A stretch of 64,000 bases of DNA, taken from the NCBI GenBank assembly GCA_017084465.1, contig CP070896.1, positions 2,919,501-2,983,500 on the forward strand, written 5' to 3'. Source of the DNA: Lacrimispora xylanisolvens (GTDB lineage: Bacteria > Bacillota > Clostridia > Lachnospirales > Lachnospiraceae). The notes under the pieces were generated by a model. That model ran no database searches, had not been told where the DNA came from, and was given only the letters and a program-made list of their open reading frames with translations. This document shows, piece after piece, positions 9,122 to 18,239 of the stretch (the stretch's first letter is position 1; each line of letters begins with the position of its first letter). Position numbers and translations under genes: made by a program.

Positions 9122-11406
9122 ATGAGACGAGTAGATAGTAAAAGAAATTTGCTTTTTATCGTAACAATCATTTTGATGTCAATCTATTTAATCTGGAGGC
9201 TTGTATTTACGCTGCCTTATCACCAGGGCACAGCAAATATGATTTTTGGAATTCTTTTGTATACTGCGGAAGCAGTTACTGTCTTTACCACCTTTGAACT
9301 TTTTTACCAGAAAATGCGTATGAACCGGTATCATCTGGAATGCCCGGAAGTACCGGCTGAATATTATCCTGACGTCGATGTTTTTATTGCTACTCATAAT
9401 GAACCTGCAGATATTTTATATAAAACGGTTAATGCCTGTACATTTATGGAATATCCGGATAAGAATAAGGTTCACATCTATCTTTGCGACGATGGAAACA
9501 GAGAAGAGATTGCAAAACTGGCAGAAGAATTTCAGATTGGATATCTGGGACTTGCTAATAATAAACATGCAAAATCAGGAAACTTAAACCATGCTTTAAG
9601 CAGGACAAATTCCCCGTTAATTGCAACATTCGATGCAGATATGATACCACAGAGAACGTTTTTAATGAAAACAGTTCCTTATTTTCTGCTTTCCAGATTT
9701 AAGAAGGAAGATGGGGACTGGAAGTTAAGAGCGGAAGGAGAGATAGATAAAAAATTCCGGATGGGGATAGTCCAGACCCCTCAAAGCTTTTATAATCCGG
9801 ATTTATTTCAATTTAATCTCTATGCAGAAGGTAACATTCCAAATGAACAGGATTTCTTTTCAAAAGAAGTGAACATAATGAGAAATTCCTCCAATGCAGT
9901 TGCCTATACCGGAAGCAATACGGTAATTTCCAGAGAAGCTCTGGAGGAAATCGGTGGCTTTCCTTATAACACCATAACAGAGGATTTTGAGACAAGTATA
10001 CGTATTCAGAAAGCTGGTTATATCACTTATGCAACAGATGAGATTCAGGCAGCAGGACTGACAACGACCACAGTAAAATCCATGTTAAAGCAGAGAGTCC
10101 GCTGGGCAAGAGGCGTAATTCAGAGCTTGCAAAATACTAAGGCTATAGTTACAAAGAAGCTTTCACTGCCTGCAAGAATCACTTATTTAAACAGCTTTTT
10201 ATATTGGTGGTCATTTTTTAACCGTCTGATCTTTATTCTTTCGCCAATTCTCTTTGCTTTATTTGATTTTAAGATTGTGAACAGCGGATTCTGGGATGTA
10301 ATTGTTTTCTGGCTACCTGCTTATATATTTTATAGCACTTCAATGCGGTATTTATCAGGAAATATCAGAAATCAGAGATGGAGTCAGGTCATAGACACGA
10401 TCTTCATGCCGTATTTGATTATTCCTGTGATACTTGAAACACTTCATATTCATCAGAGAAAATTTAAGGTTACCAATAAGAAGAGAAACCAGAATGAATC
10501 ACGATTTGGCTATATTCTTTATGCGATTCCCCATATTATACTTCTTATTTTGTCGGCAGCTGCCATGATACGGTTTGTCAACGGAAAATATGGCTGGGCA
10601 CTTTTATACAGCAGCGTCATAATATTCTGGATCGCATACAATATGGTCGCACTGTTTTATGCTATCTTTTTTTTATGCTTGGAAGACCAGCTTACAGAAA
10701 ATCGGAACGTTTTGTGGCAAATGAAAAAATAGTGGTGGAGTATAAGGGACAGGAATATGAGGCTGTCACTGTGGATTTATCTGAGAATGGAGTGGCATTT
10801 CGTATGGAAACACCGGTTTATTTACCGGAGCAGGAAGCCATTCATTTTACTGTTATATCCAACCATTATAAGGCCCGTCTTTGCGGGAATATAAAGTATG
10901 TGAAAAAGGATGAAGCTGAAGGGGGTTGGCGTTATTCAGCCTTAGTAGAACCGGAAGATGAAGGCAGCAGGCGTCAGTATATGCAGCTTATTTATGACAG
11001 GGTTCACAGTCTGCCAATGGAAATGAATCTTTGGATCACTGCTTATGACGATATGATAAGAAATATAAAAAAGAGGCTCAGTAAAACATTTTCCGATCAG
11101 AGAAAATTACCCAGGATACCTGTTAATAAGGAGATTGCTTTTTCTAATGGAGCGACCTGCAAAGTAGTAAACTTTAATTTCAATTATTTTTCTGTTCTGA
11201 ATTTTGATGCAAATGGGAATGAGGAAGAGCAGTTTGATTATAATACAGAGAAAGGAATCAAACTGACTTTAAAGAGAACAGGAAAATACCGGCAGCATTC
11301 GGTGGAAGAGCTGTTGGCAGTTACTAATATTGATGAACTGATTGAAAAAAATCAAATCGATCAAATCCTGTCTGATATTTCAAATACGGACGAAGGTGAG
11401 AAATAA
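9122..11406 (+). CDS. BcsA-like membrane glycosyltransferase (GT2) with PilZ domains (frameshifted)
   Basis: This is a processive-type polysaccharide synthase at the membrane, controlled by cyclic di-GMP. Two N-terminal helices precede a GT2 domain with DVFIATHNEPADI, the FDADMIP (DxD) metal site, TEDFETS and the QRVRWARG (QxxRW) motif. Four or more C-terminal helices follow. The frame then breaks in a T8 run at 10669. Beyond it lies a PilZ domain with RKSER (RxxxR) and DLSENG (DxSxxG), the c-di-GMP ligands. A second, degenerate PilZ-like unit begins RKLPRIPVNKE and lacks the DxSxxG. ATG 9122 fits best with GAGGGGG at 9109-9115. In related synthases the PilZ part is fused, so one protein of about 760 residues is expected. 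The product polymer is unknown. Confidence 0.88.
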
Positions 11407-11409
11407 AAA

Positions 11410-13284
11410 ATGTTATGGCTGCTTCAAAGTGGATTGATAATTTTGCTGATAGGTTCAATGACTGGTTATATGCTTTTTTCAAAGGAGTTACTTCAGCTTC
11501 AGAGTGAATTTGTTCCTGTTTTTGTTTGTTCCTCTTTGGCCTGCGGGGTTTATTTCGCGGGCCTTGCGGGGTATTTATACCCTGGAGCCGTGATTCTTCT
11601 GACAGGTGGAGTTTTACTTGCAGGTATTTATGGGGTCAGGATTCTATTTAAGAAATATAAAATCCATGCAGAGATTACTTTATTTAATACTTTGTTTGTG
11701 ATTGGCAGCCTGTTCTTTTTTTATCTGTTATACAAGAGCAGGCTGATTCACTATGACAATTTTTCTCACTGGGCAGTGGTTCTAAAGCAGATGTTAAGCA
11801 CCAATGCATTTCCGGATGCTTCCTCTGCGCTGATCGATTTTAAAAATTATCCATTGGGAACTTCTTCGTTTATCTATTTTATCTGCCGGTTTGCGGGGCA
11901 TTCAGAGGCAGTAATGCTGGTTGCTCAGGGACTTTTAATCTTTTCCTGCTTTTATGCTTTGTTTGGTGTCATAACGGAAAAAAAACGGTTTTTACTCTAT
12001 GCGTTTTTAGCGGCAGGCTGCTCTACACTTTCTGTGTTTAATATTACTATAAGAATCAGCAATCTGCTGGTTGATTTTTTGCTGCCAATTTTCACGTTGG
12101 TTTTATTTGCTGTTATTGACCGGTACGAGAAACAATTGGTAAAGGCATGTTTTGTAATTGCGCCGGTTGCCGGGCTTTTAATGATTATTAAGAGTACTGG
12201 AACGATTTTCGCAGGGATTGGGTTTTGTTATCTTATATTTATATGGTTAAGAAACAGGGATAGGAATTTGGTTAAGAATGGATTTGCGGTACTTCTTTCC
12301 ATTGGAGTGGCATTGATTCCCTGGCTATTGTGGAGCTGGCATATGGCGGCGGCCTTCAAGGGAGTTGAAAATAAGTTTGATGTGGCACGACAGGTGGATA
12401 CCGTGTTTGGTGGGAAGACTCAGGAGGAAGTCAGGCAGATTGTAAGTCTGTTTATTCAGTCAGTTTTTGATTTGAAAAGCAGACCGTTTATGGGGATTTT
12501 GGCGTTTAATCTGATGGCAGCGGGAGGCAGTATATTTGCCTGGGTAGTGTTGAAAAAGAACTGGAGACTGTGGAAGGCTTTAATTGCCCTTAATGTTGTA
12601 GTTATATTATATTATGCTGGTATTCTGGGGTTATATATTTTTTCCATGCCTTCTGATGAGGCACTCAGGCTGGCGGGATTTGAACGTTATGCTTCCAGCA
12701 TTGTAGTTCTTTTTGCGGGAGGTCTGGTGTTATGCGCGACCGGTGATTTGGAACGGACTTTTTATTATAGAATCGGACAGGTTCCGGATCTGATGGCTTT
12801 TAAAAGTGTGGATAGCAAGGATCGGTATCAGAAAGGGGTGATTGTCTGCATTGCATTGGCGGTTATCCTTCTGATGTCGGAGTTTAATGGTATGGAGACA
12901 ATACGGGAATCTTATACTTCTACTTTGCCTTATAAAGTACGGCAGGTCACTGGAGACCGGTGGTATCTTGATGGGAAGATGGATGAGAGCAGGTATTTGT
13001 TTTATGCAACGGATGCGGACGGACAGGTGACGGATTATTATCTGCAGTATATTGGGAAATATATGCTTTTTGCGCCTCATGTGGATGGTATCTGCGCTTT
13101 CTATGAAGATAATATGGACAATCTTCTGAGCGGGTATGATTATCTTGTAGTGGTGGAGAGTGACGTGGAGGCGCGGTATTTGCTTAGGAAGCATTATGGG
13201 GTAGCGGGGGAGGTTGGGGTTTATCGGGTTGAGAGAGATGGGGGGGGAGGGTTGGATTGGAACGTCTGGATACTGATTTTTTAA
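11410..13284 (+). CDS. large polytopic membrane protein, GT-C-like, partner of the glycosyltransferase
   Basis: This 624-residue protein has about a dozen hydrophobic helices between residues 1 and 490 and a soluble C-terminal tail of roughly 130 residues. A short loop after the third or fourth helix reads RLIHYDNFSHWAVVLKQML, which resembles the acidic loop-1 motif of GT-C glycosyltransferases. I do not recognise a named family. It starts four bases after the PilZ gene ends, so it is co-transcribed with the c-di-GMP-regulated synthase and probably acts on the same polymer (extension, modification or transport). The end is uncertain: a run of eight G's at about 13240 precedes an odd terminus (DGGGGLDWNVWILIF). 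Confidence 0.7.
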   Translation: MLWLLQSGLIILLIGSMTGYMLFSKELLQLQSEFVPVFVCSSLACGVYFAGLAGYLYPGAVILLTGGVLLAGIYGVRILFKKYKIHAEITLFNTLFVIGSLFFFYLLYKSRLIHYDNFSHWAVVLKQMLSTNAFPDASSALIDFKNYPLGTSSFIYFICRFAGHSEAVMLVAQGLLIFSCFYALFGVITEKKRFLLYAFLAAGCSTLSVFNITIRISNLLVDFLLPIFTLVLFAVIDRYEKQLVKACFVIAPVAGLLMIIKSTGTIFAGIGFCYLIFIWLRNRDRNLVKNGFAVLLSIGVALIPWLLWSWHMAAAFKGVENKFDVARQVDTVFGGKTQEEVRQIVSLFIQSVFDLKSRPFMGILAFNLMAAGGSIFAWVVLKKNWRLWKALIALNVVVILYYAGILGLYIFSMPSDEALRLAGFERYASSIVVLFAGGLVLCATGDLERTFYYRIGQVPDLMAFKSVDSKDRYQKGVIVCIALAVILLMSEFNGMETIRESYTSTLPYKVRQVTGDRWYLDGKMDESRYLFYATDADGQVTDYYLQYIGKYMLFAPHVDGICAFYEDNMDNLLSGYDYLVVVESDVEARYLLRKHYGVAGEVGVYRVERDGGGGLDWNVWILIF

Positions 13285-13327
13285 AGACTAATATGAGTAA
13301 ATGGGATTTGGTTTGTATAAATAAAAT

Positions 13328-13355
13328 CTCCCGGGTATAAAGCTATAACCGGGAG
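13328..13355 (-). terminator. terminator downstream of the 175-residue accessory gene
   Basis: CTCCCGGGT (13328-13336) pairs with AACCGGGAG (13347-13355). The minus-strand side continues into ATTTTATTTAT, so it best serves the minus-strand gene ending at 13376. The GT-C-like gene converges from the left. Confidence 0.65.
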
Positions 13356-13375
13356 ATAAATATTAATAACTAAAT

Positions 13376-13903
13376 TTATACATTAATATCTCTTTCAATG
13401 AGAATATTTTTAACACTGTCTCTGATGGAGGCTGGGACGTCCTCTATAGTTTTACAGGTTTCATCTGTTTTAATACTTCGCTCAATCAGATCTGCATATA
13501 CAGTTGAAATTGATTTCATATCCGGCGTCGTTGATAATTTATTGCCAATTTCTGCAGTGGTATTTTTTAACAACGCAAATATGGAATCCATAGAGAGCTT
13601 TAATTCATAGATATCAGTAAGCAGACTCTGAATTTCTACTACTTTATCATTAAGCTCTTCAAACAATTCTCTTTCCGTAGGAATATATCTAACCGGAATT
13701 TTTGAACCATCCTCAAGAATACGATAAAAGATTCCGTTCTCATACAAATCCCCAATCCCAACAGCGTATCTGCTTGATTCCACTGCAAAGGCATTATCAC
13801 CGAAAGAGGCTCTTGCTAATGCATTGGCTAATGTATAGTCATCACATATAATAACGTTTTTTACTACGTTTTCAAAGATAATAGCATAGATATTATTTGA
13901 CAT
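13376..13903 (-). CDS. 175-residue accessory protein, phage tail-accessory-like N-terminus
   Basis: I do not recognise a characterised family. Residues 1-65 (MSNNIYAIIFENVVKNVIIC, then ESSRYAVGIGDLYENGIFYR) resemble the short xYAVxxxxGxxYxxGxFYR segment seen in phage tail-fibre accessory proteins. Residues 75-120 have heptad spacing typical of a coiled coil (FEELNDKVVEIQSLLTDIYE). The gene has its own leader, which matches that of the 61-residue gene at the head of the RNA polymerase-like operon. That suggests common regulation. A terminator hairpin (14002-14034) separates it from the operon. Its role in the module is unknown. Confidence 0.6.
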   Translation of the reverse strand: MSNNIYAIIFENVVKNVIICDDYTLANALARASFGDNAFAVESSRYAVGIGDLYENGIFYRILEDGSKIPVRYIPTERELFEELNDKVVEIQSLLTDIYELKLSMDSIFALLKNTTAEIGNKLSTTPDMKSISTVYADLIERSIKTDETCKTIEDVPASIRDSVKNILIERDINV

Positions 13904-13906
13904 AAA

Positions 13907-13946
13907 TTGATTCTCCTTTTTGTTTTTTTTGGCGTTTTATAACGCC
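13907..13946 (-). promoter_or_regulatory. hairpin plus A-rich leader of the 175-residue gene
   Basis: On the minus strand GGCGTTATAAAACGCC (13946-13931) is a perfect short hairpin. It is followed by an A-rich stretch ending AACAAAAAGGAGA just before ATG 13903. The same order and the same 13-base end occur ahead of the 61-residue gene at 18029. A weak -35/-10 pair (TTGAGT at 13980, CATAAC at 13956) lies upstream. Confidence 0.55.
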
Positions 13947-14001
13947 TTAAGTTATGTTAATAAGGGACACTCTAACTCAAATTTCTAATGTATATGAAAA
14001 C

Positions 14002-14034
14002 GGCAGTCTGACAGCTTAAAGCCATCAGACCACC
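14002..14034 (-). terminator. terminator of the RNA polymerase-like operon
   Basis: On the minus strand GGTGGTCTGATGGC pairs over 14 positions (four G-U) with GCTGTCAGACTGCC around a five-base loop. GTTTTC follows. The U-tract is short but the stem is long. It lies about 150 bases beyond the zinc-finger gene. Confidence 0.6.
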
Positions 14035-14101
14035 GGTAACAAGGAGTGTTATGAGAAAGGGATTTTCAATTATTACCTTTCCATATTAGTAAAATTACAA
14101 T

Positions 14102-14115
14102 CGAACACATGTTTG
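14102..14115. promoter_or_regulatory. LexA (SOS) box candidate, left side of module
   Basis: CGAACACATGTTTG fits the Firmicute LexA/DinR consensus CGAACNNNNGTTYG-like and the clostridial form GAACNNNNGTTT exactly. It lies between the zinc-finger gene and the terminator, not in front of an obvious promoter. The same 11-base core occurs, inverted, on the right side of the module at 18276. Confidence 0.5.
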
Positions 14116-14183
14116 TATTTTGCCCTTATAATATCAGGGTTCTCAAGTCCCTTATGATAATACCGGGTTAAAATGAACTCAGT

Positions 14184-15055
14184 CTACACAGTTGTTTTAT
14201 TACGGTAACGCCTCATTTTCATTTTCTGAAGTTCTTTACGGTGAGAGGTCTTACATAAATCGCACCTGCAATCTCTGCTAGCCGCTTCTGCTTTAGCTTT
14301 CCGCAATCTATGCAGGTGATACTCTTTATTCCTAATGGAGTATAATAAGGATTCTTCTTTACACAATCTTTGCAGTATTTCTTATTAACAGATGTTTTAC
14401 GGATTAAGATACCGCATCCGGAACATCTTATATAACCCTCACCTTTATAAAGCCGCCACTCATAACCCAGCTTACGGTAATCGGTAATGTAGAGCCTCTT
14501 CTCAGATTCATTATTAACAAATAACACCTTTATGCTCAGATTGTCGATCTTGTTAGCAAAATCAATCAGACCAGCTTCTTTCAGCTTGTGAAAGCGAATG
14601 TCTTTTTCATAAGAATTAGTAGTAATACAGGCAAGTCTGTAAATTTCACTGTCCGGATTATTTACCCAGTTTTGATTGTTTTTATTTCTATAATTATGAT
14701 ACTTTGCCAGACATAAAAGGGTAAATGCAAGACGTTCCAAAACCTTATCTTTGATCTGACTAATAACATCGAGTTCATTAGAAGTAATCCAGACTCCGTC
14801 ACATTGGCATAGAGGATACTTCAGGGCTCGCTCTGCACAGTTTTCTATGCTGCTTGTCCAGTCCACAGGATTATATCTTGGATAATGCTGCTTCATAAAA
14901 TCCTGAAGTTGCTCAATCAGTTTATCACCATTGCAGTCCCGGATATGATAATAATAGCGGGCCAGAAGGCTAAGGGTCTGATAGGGTTTTGAAAAATCAA
15001 CCTGATCAGATGTAAGTAATTGTTCTGCATAATTTTTTTCATTTAAAATAATCAA
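14184..15055 (-). CDS. zinc-finger protein coupled to the RNA polymerase-like gene (frameshifted)
   Basis: This protein of about 290 residues has a helical N-terminal region with no family I can name and a C-terminal part rich in metal-binding pairs. CSGCG and CKDC form one zinc ribbon (residues ~218-240), followed by CIDCG. The frame then breaks at GGAAAGC (about 14290). Adding one A continues into CRCDLC and a basic tail, KELQKMKMRRYRNK, completing a second finger and a likely nucleic-acid-binding end. It starts at TTG 15055 inside the stop of the upstream gene (TTGA overlap), a sign of translational coupling. It may be a DNA-binding partner of the polymerase, but that is inference. Confidence 0.7.
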
Positions 15056-17816
15056 AGTAACTCATCCTCTCCTAATTTCTTTTCTTTTATAATGAACGAT
15101 TCTCCTCCAAATTTAAAATCCCCTTCTGTTTCTGTCAGTACAGGAAAATGTATGGTGTTATTATTTTTTGTAAGAAGATTTTGTATAATGGTATCTCCGC
15201 AGACATCCCACACAAACTGCTTCGATTTATTGGTGGTGTAGCACATATCCAGAAGAATTTCACACAATTCCAGAGCATTAGGGCAAATGGATTCACAGGC
15301 TGAACGAAATTTCATCATCATCATAGCCCGGTTTGCAGCGGCCTCTTCTTTATCTAAACGCTGGGTTTTAGCAGTCTGCTGATAGAGCTTCAAAGTCTCA
15401 TCATATTCTTTTTTTATAGTTTCAATTTTTTTATAATCACTTTTCTGATAGTTAATACCACATTTTAAAATGGTGTAGTCAAATGCAGCATCATTTTTTC
15501 GGTCAGTGAGAAATTGACCAAATTCATCTTCAAATAAATGGCAGATCCGATTGATAGTACAGAGATTGTTTCCGGTTGGCATAAATTTTGATGGTATTCC
15601 AGAAACTCTGCCTGCTCAGGTGTATAATTCGGAATCTGTTCAAGATCCTTAAGAGGCATTTGGAAACGCCGAATACATTTCTTATTGCTGTCAGTAGTGT
15701 ACTTTTTATATTCCTTCATAAGGTCAGGGTATATGTATCTCATAAAATAAGGCTTTTTGTCAGCTACTAAGTGAGAGCAAATTTTTTTAAATTCCTTTTC
15801 TTCTTCTGTTGTTTCAGGTAGCTGGACGCAGGCTGCTTTATCATACCAGTACCTGGGCATTGGCTTTGAAAGGATTCCCTTGGCCTTATCTATTGAATTT
15901 TGCTGGTAATGCTGACCGCACATAATTCTGTATTCAAGTATCCTATATTCCTGGCTATCCCGCCTAAAGCTGGACTGAAGTTCAATCATAGAGGTGATTT
16001 TATTGGTTGTAGAGCCAATTTCATCACCAAAGGACAAAATATTTGCTTTGACAAGATGGGATTCGTCTGGAACAATCTTTTCTGCCTGCCGTTGAACGCA
16101 TTTTATAGTAGGAACGTTTCTGGTATTTTTCAAAATGATTTCGTTATCGGTGGTAAAAAAACTATCACTGTCTTTATCCGCTCCGTTTAAAGCATCGCAG
16201 GTGGAATCCCAGGAATTAAGTATCATTCCGGTCTGATTGTACTGATACCAGTAATCCATTTCCTGGCTGTGAACCACCGACTGCTTCCGAATGTTGTTGT
16301 GACAGGTCATGGGAGCGCGAAAACATGCAATTTCTTTTACACCTTTTGATATCCAGTATCGGTGATATACTTCTCCTGATTTTAATAGCCCGGTAACCGG
16401 AAGACCAAAGATCGACTGAGCCAGAGAGTAAAGGTCTCCAGATACAATGGCGTAATTGCCGGAAAGCTGAATGGATCCTTTGGCGGCCATCTGAGTCCTT
16501 TTTTTAATCATTCCATAAATTTTACCCAGTATAAAAGGATCATTCATCATCCGGGGATCAATCATGAGTGCCTTGATAAAATCATTGTTCAGGTACTCCA
16601 TTTGATCCTCTTTTAAATACATTCCTTTTAAGAAAACAAGGGTTTTCCCCCAGTCAATGCATAAGGCACCTTTCAGTTCTTCCATAGTAGGCTCACAGAG
16701 TTGGATTAACTCTTCCTCTGTAAGTTCATAGGTTTGAAGAAACTGATAATTTGCATTTCTAACATGTTCCAGCTTAAGAGGTGTGGTTTTTGATACAGAA
16801 AACTGATAATGGTTTTTCATGGAGCAGCAAAGAAAATGCTCCAGACTTTTATAGGAATCCCAGAGCTTTACCATTGAAGTGGTAAGTATGACATCAAAAT
16901 CCCGGACATCCCGAATTGCCCCCCAGGCATCGGTAATCATAAAGTTACCGTGGTTGATTTTACGGGCAAAATCCACATAATCGAATGTAAAAAGCATCCC
17001 TTTTGTCCATGCAAAGCGCGTATTGATGCCGGTAATAGTCTTATCTTCTGCTAAATCTCCATGGAGTTCTTTGTTAACAAGTCTGGAATATTCCGGAGTC
17101 ATAAGACCGTATCCGTCAGAATCACAATAATTGATTTCATAATCTTTTTCATAAGTCATTTCTGGCTCCGCGCCATCCTTATCCTGTATAAGGATCACAT
17201 CTTCTTTCCAGGACACATTACAGTCTTTTACAATTACGATGCGCGGCATGGAGACGGGAATGGAGCCACTGCAGATCAAAGCCTGATAGGCTTCCAGCTT
17301 GGCCGGTATCAGCTTTTTGTTTAAATCTCTGTCATTGTCCATACGATTTTTAATTTCATCGTAAATACGCTTACTTATATAAGTTATTGTAGACTTTTTG
17401 ACACCACCGTTAGTGCCCAAAAGTCTTCGATAACTGGTGCTATTTACTGAAAATCCTTTGTTTGCTCTGTAATAATCCTTGCTTGAATTCATAATCAGAT
17501 AAAGGCAGTCTTTCTGATATTGGAGATCGTATAACTTCTTGTATAATTCTTTTATCTGTTTTTTAACTTCTTCGCATCTTTCCATTTTTTTTAGTATTTT
17601 TAATTTCTGTTTAATAGAAATAACCTTGCTGTCTATATCCGCATTGCCGTTTAATTCCATAATCCAGCGCAGCAGCTGGCTGTCTCCTGTAGCTACCACA
17701 TCACTTTTGTTATTAAGTGCAACGGAAAGTGGAAGTGTTAAGTTCCAGTCAGCTTTAGCAAGGCGTTTGCTTTGCAGCTTATAGATATATTTGTGACAGG
17801 ATTGTTCTCTGGTCAA
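15052..17816 (-). CDS. single-chain RNA polymerase-like protein, YonO/QDE-1 type (frameshifted near C-terminus)
   Basis: This protein of about 920 residues has the motifs of the two double-psi barrels of multisubunit-type RNA polymerases. Barrel one holds SDGYG (233-237) and RFAWTKG (267-273), like the FQxRxxxxKG lysine motif of YonO and cellular RdRPs. Barrel two holds GNYAIVSGDLYS (453-464), FRAPMTCH (499-506, compare beta-prime NRAPTLH) and NGADKDSD (544-551, compare NADFDGD). D547, D549 and D551 would bind the catalytic Mg. It starts at TTG 17816 with AGGGGGAG before it. At about 15588 (CAAAATTTATG) the frame is lost; one added base continues into 176 further residues that end at the coupled start of the zinc-finger gene. 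Whether it copies DNA or RNA cannot be told. Confidence 0.85.
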
Positions 17817-17843
17817 TTGTTTTCTCCCCCTTATTATTTCGTT

Positions 17844-18029
17844 TTAAGTATTATTTTTGTTCTGCATCTTTGCTTTTTCTGCCTGAATTTTACGTTCTTC
17901 CGGCGTATATGGGGGTATATGGCGCTGATTTGTACGTTCGGTGCAGAAATCGCGAATACTGAGCTCGCCTGCATAGACTCTGTGAAATTCTTCTCTTGTT
18001 GGTATGGTTGGTTTATTAAATGATTTCAT
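17844..18029 (-). CDS. 61-residue protein heading the RNA polymerase-like operon
   Basis: This small hydrophilic protein (TREEFHRVYAGELSIRDFC, then HIPPYTPEERKIQAEKAK) has a basic, Lys-rich tail and no family I recognise. It has a strong ribosome-binding site (AAAAAGGAGA) and ends 27 bases before the start of the polymerase-like gene. It is therefore the first gene of the operon driven by the promoter at 18178-18206. A role as a small accessory or specificity factor for the polymerase is possible from position alone. Confidence 0.65.
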   Translation of the reverse strand: MKSFNKPTIPTREEFHRVYAGELSIRDFCTERTNQRHIPPYTPEERKIQAEKAKMQNKNNT

Positions 18030-18034
18030 ATAGA

Positions 18035-18076
18035 TTGGCTCTCCTTTTTGTTTTTTATCTTTTGGCAGTTTGCCAG
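18035..18076 (-). promoter_or_regulatory. hairpin plus A-rich leader of the 61-residue gene
   Basis: On the minus strand TGGCAAACTGCCA (18075-18063) forms a hairpin, followed by AAAGATAAAAAACAAAAAGG and AGA, then CCAATCTAT before ATG 18029. It matches the leader of the 175-residue gene in order and in the AACAAAAAGGAGA end. It lies inside the roughly 140-base leader from the promoter at 18178. Confidence 0.6.
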
Positions 18077-18169
18077 TCAGATATTTTTAAAATAGGAGAG
18101 AAGAAATATAGGAAGTAAAATTTAGAAGTTTAAAAAAGGGGTATATTTGTATATCGTTTATTTTGTGGT

Positions 18170-18199
18170 GTGGACAAATAGTAACACGAAGTAGACAAA
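18170..18199 (-). repeat. direct repeat TTTGTCYAC overlapping operon promoter
   Basis: TTTGTCTAC (18199-18191) and TTTGTCCAC (18178-18170) on the minus strand are spaced 21 bases start to start, two helical turns. The first sits in the promoter spacer and the second just past the -10 box. This is the expected place for a repressor operator. Confidence 0.5.
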
Positions 18200-18206
18200 A
18201 TGTCAA
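18178..18206 (-). promoter_or_regulatory. strong sigma-A promoter of the RNA polymerase-like operon
   Basis: On the minus strand TTGACA (18206-18201), exactly 17 bases, then TACTAT (18183-18178). The -35 is perfect and the -10 matches 5/6. It is the best-scoring promoter I can see in the module and points at the 61-residue gene. The operon is thus apparently transcribed by the host enzyme. Confidence 0.75.
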
Positions 18207-18239
18207 CTGCTGATTTTAATAGTTTTATATTATTGACTC

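Noticed and set aside
10660..10735. Glycosyltransferase and PilZ protein as two separate genes
   Set aside because: The first frame ends a few residues after a T8 run with no family text, the second begins without a ribosome-binding site, and related synthases are fused at this point.
12730..13194. 154-residue minus-strand ORF inside the membrane protein gene
   Set aside because: It is fully antisense to a good coding frame, His/Ile-rich, and has no ribosome-binding site.
14184..14366. A separate 60-residue ORF after the zinc-finger gene
   Set aside because: Its CRCDLC and basic tail complete the second zinc finger of the gene before it; a one-base deletion explains the split.
15052..15582. 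A separate 176-residue gene overlapping the polymerase-like gene
   Set aside because: The polymerase frame becomes nonsense at about 15588 while this frame carries on plausible protein and ends at the coupled start of the next gene. One added base joins them.
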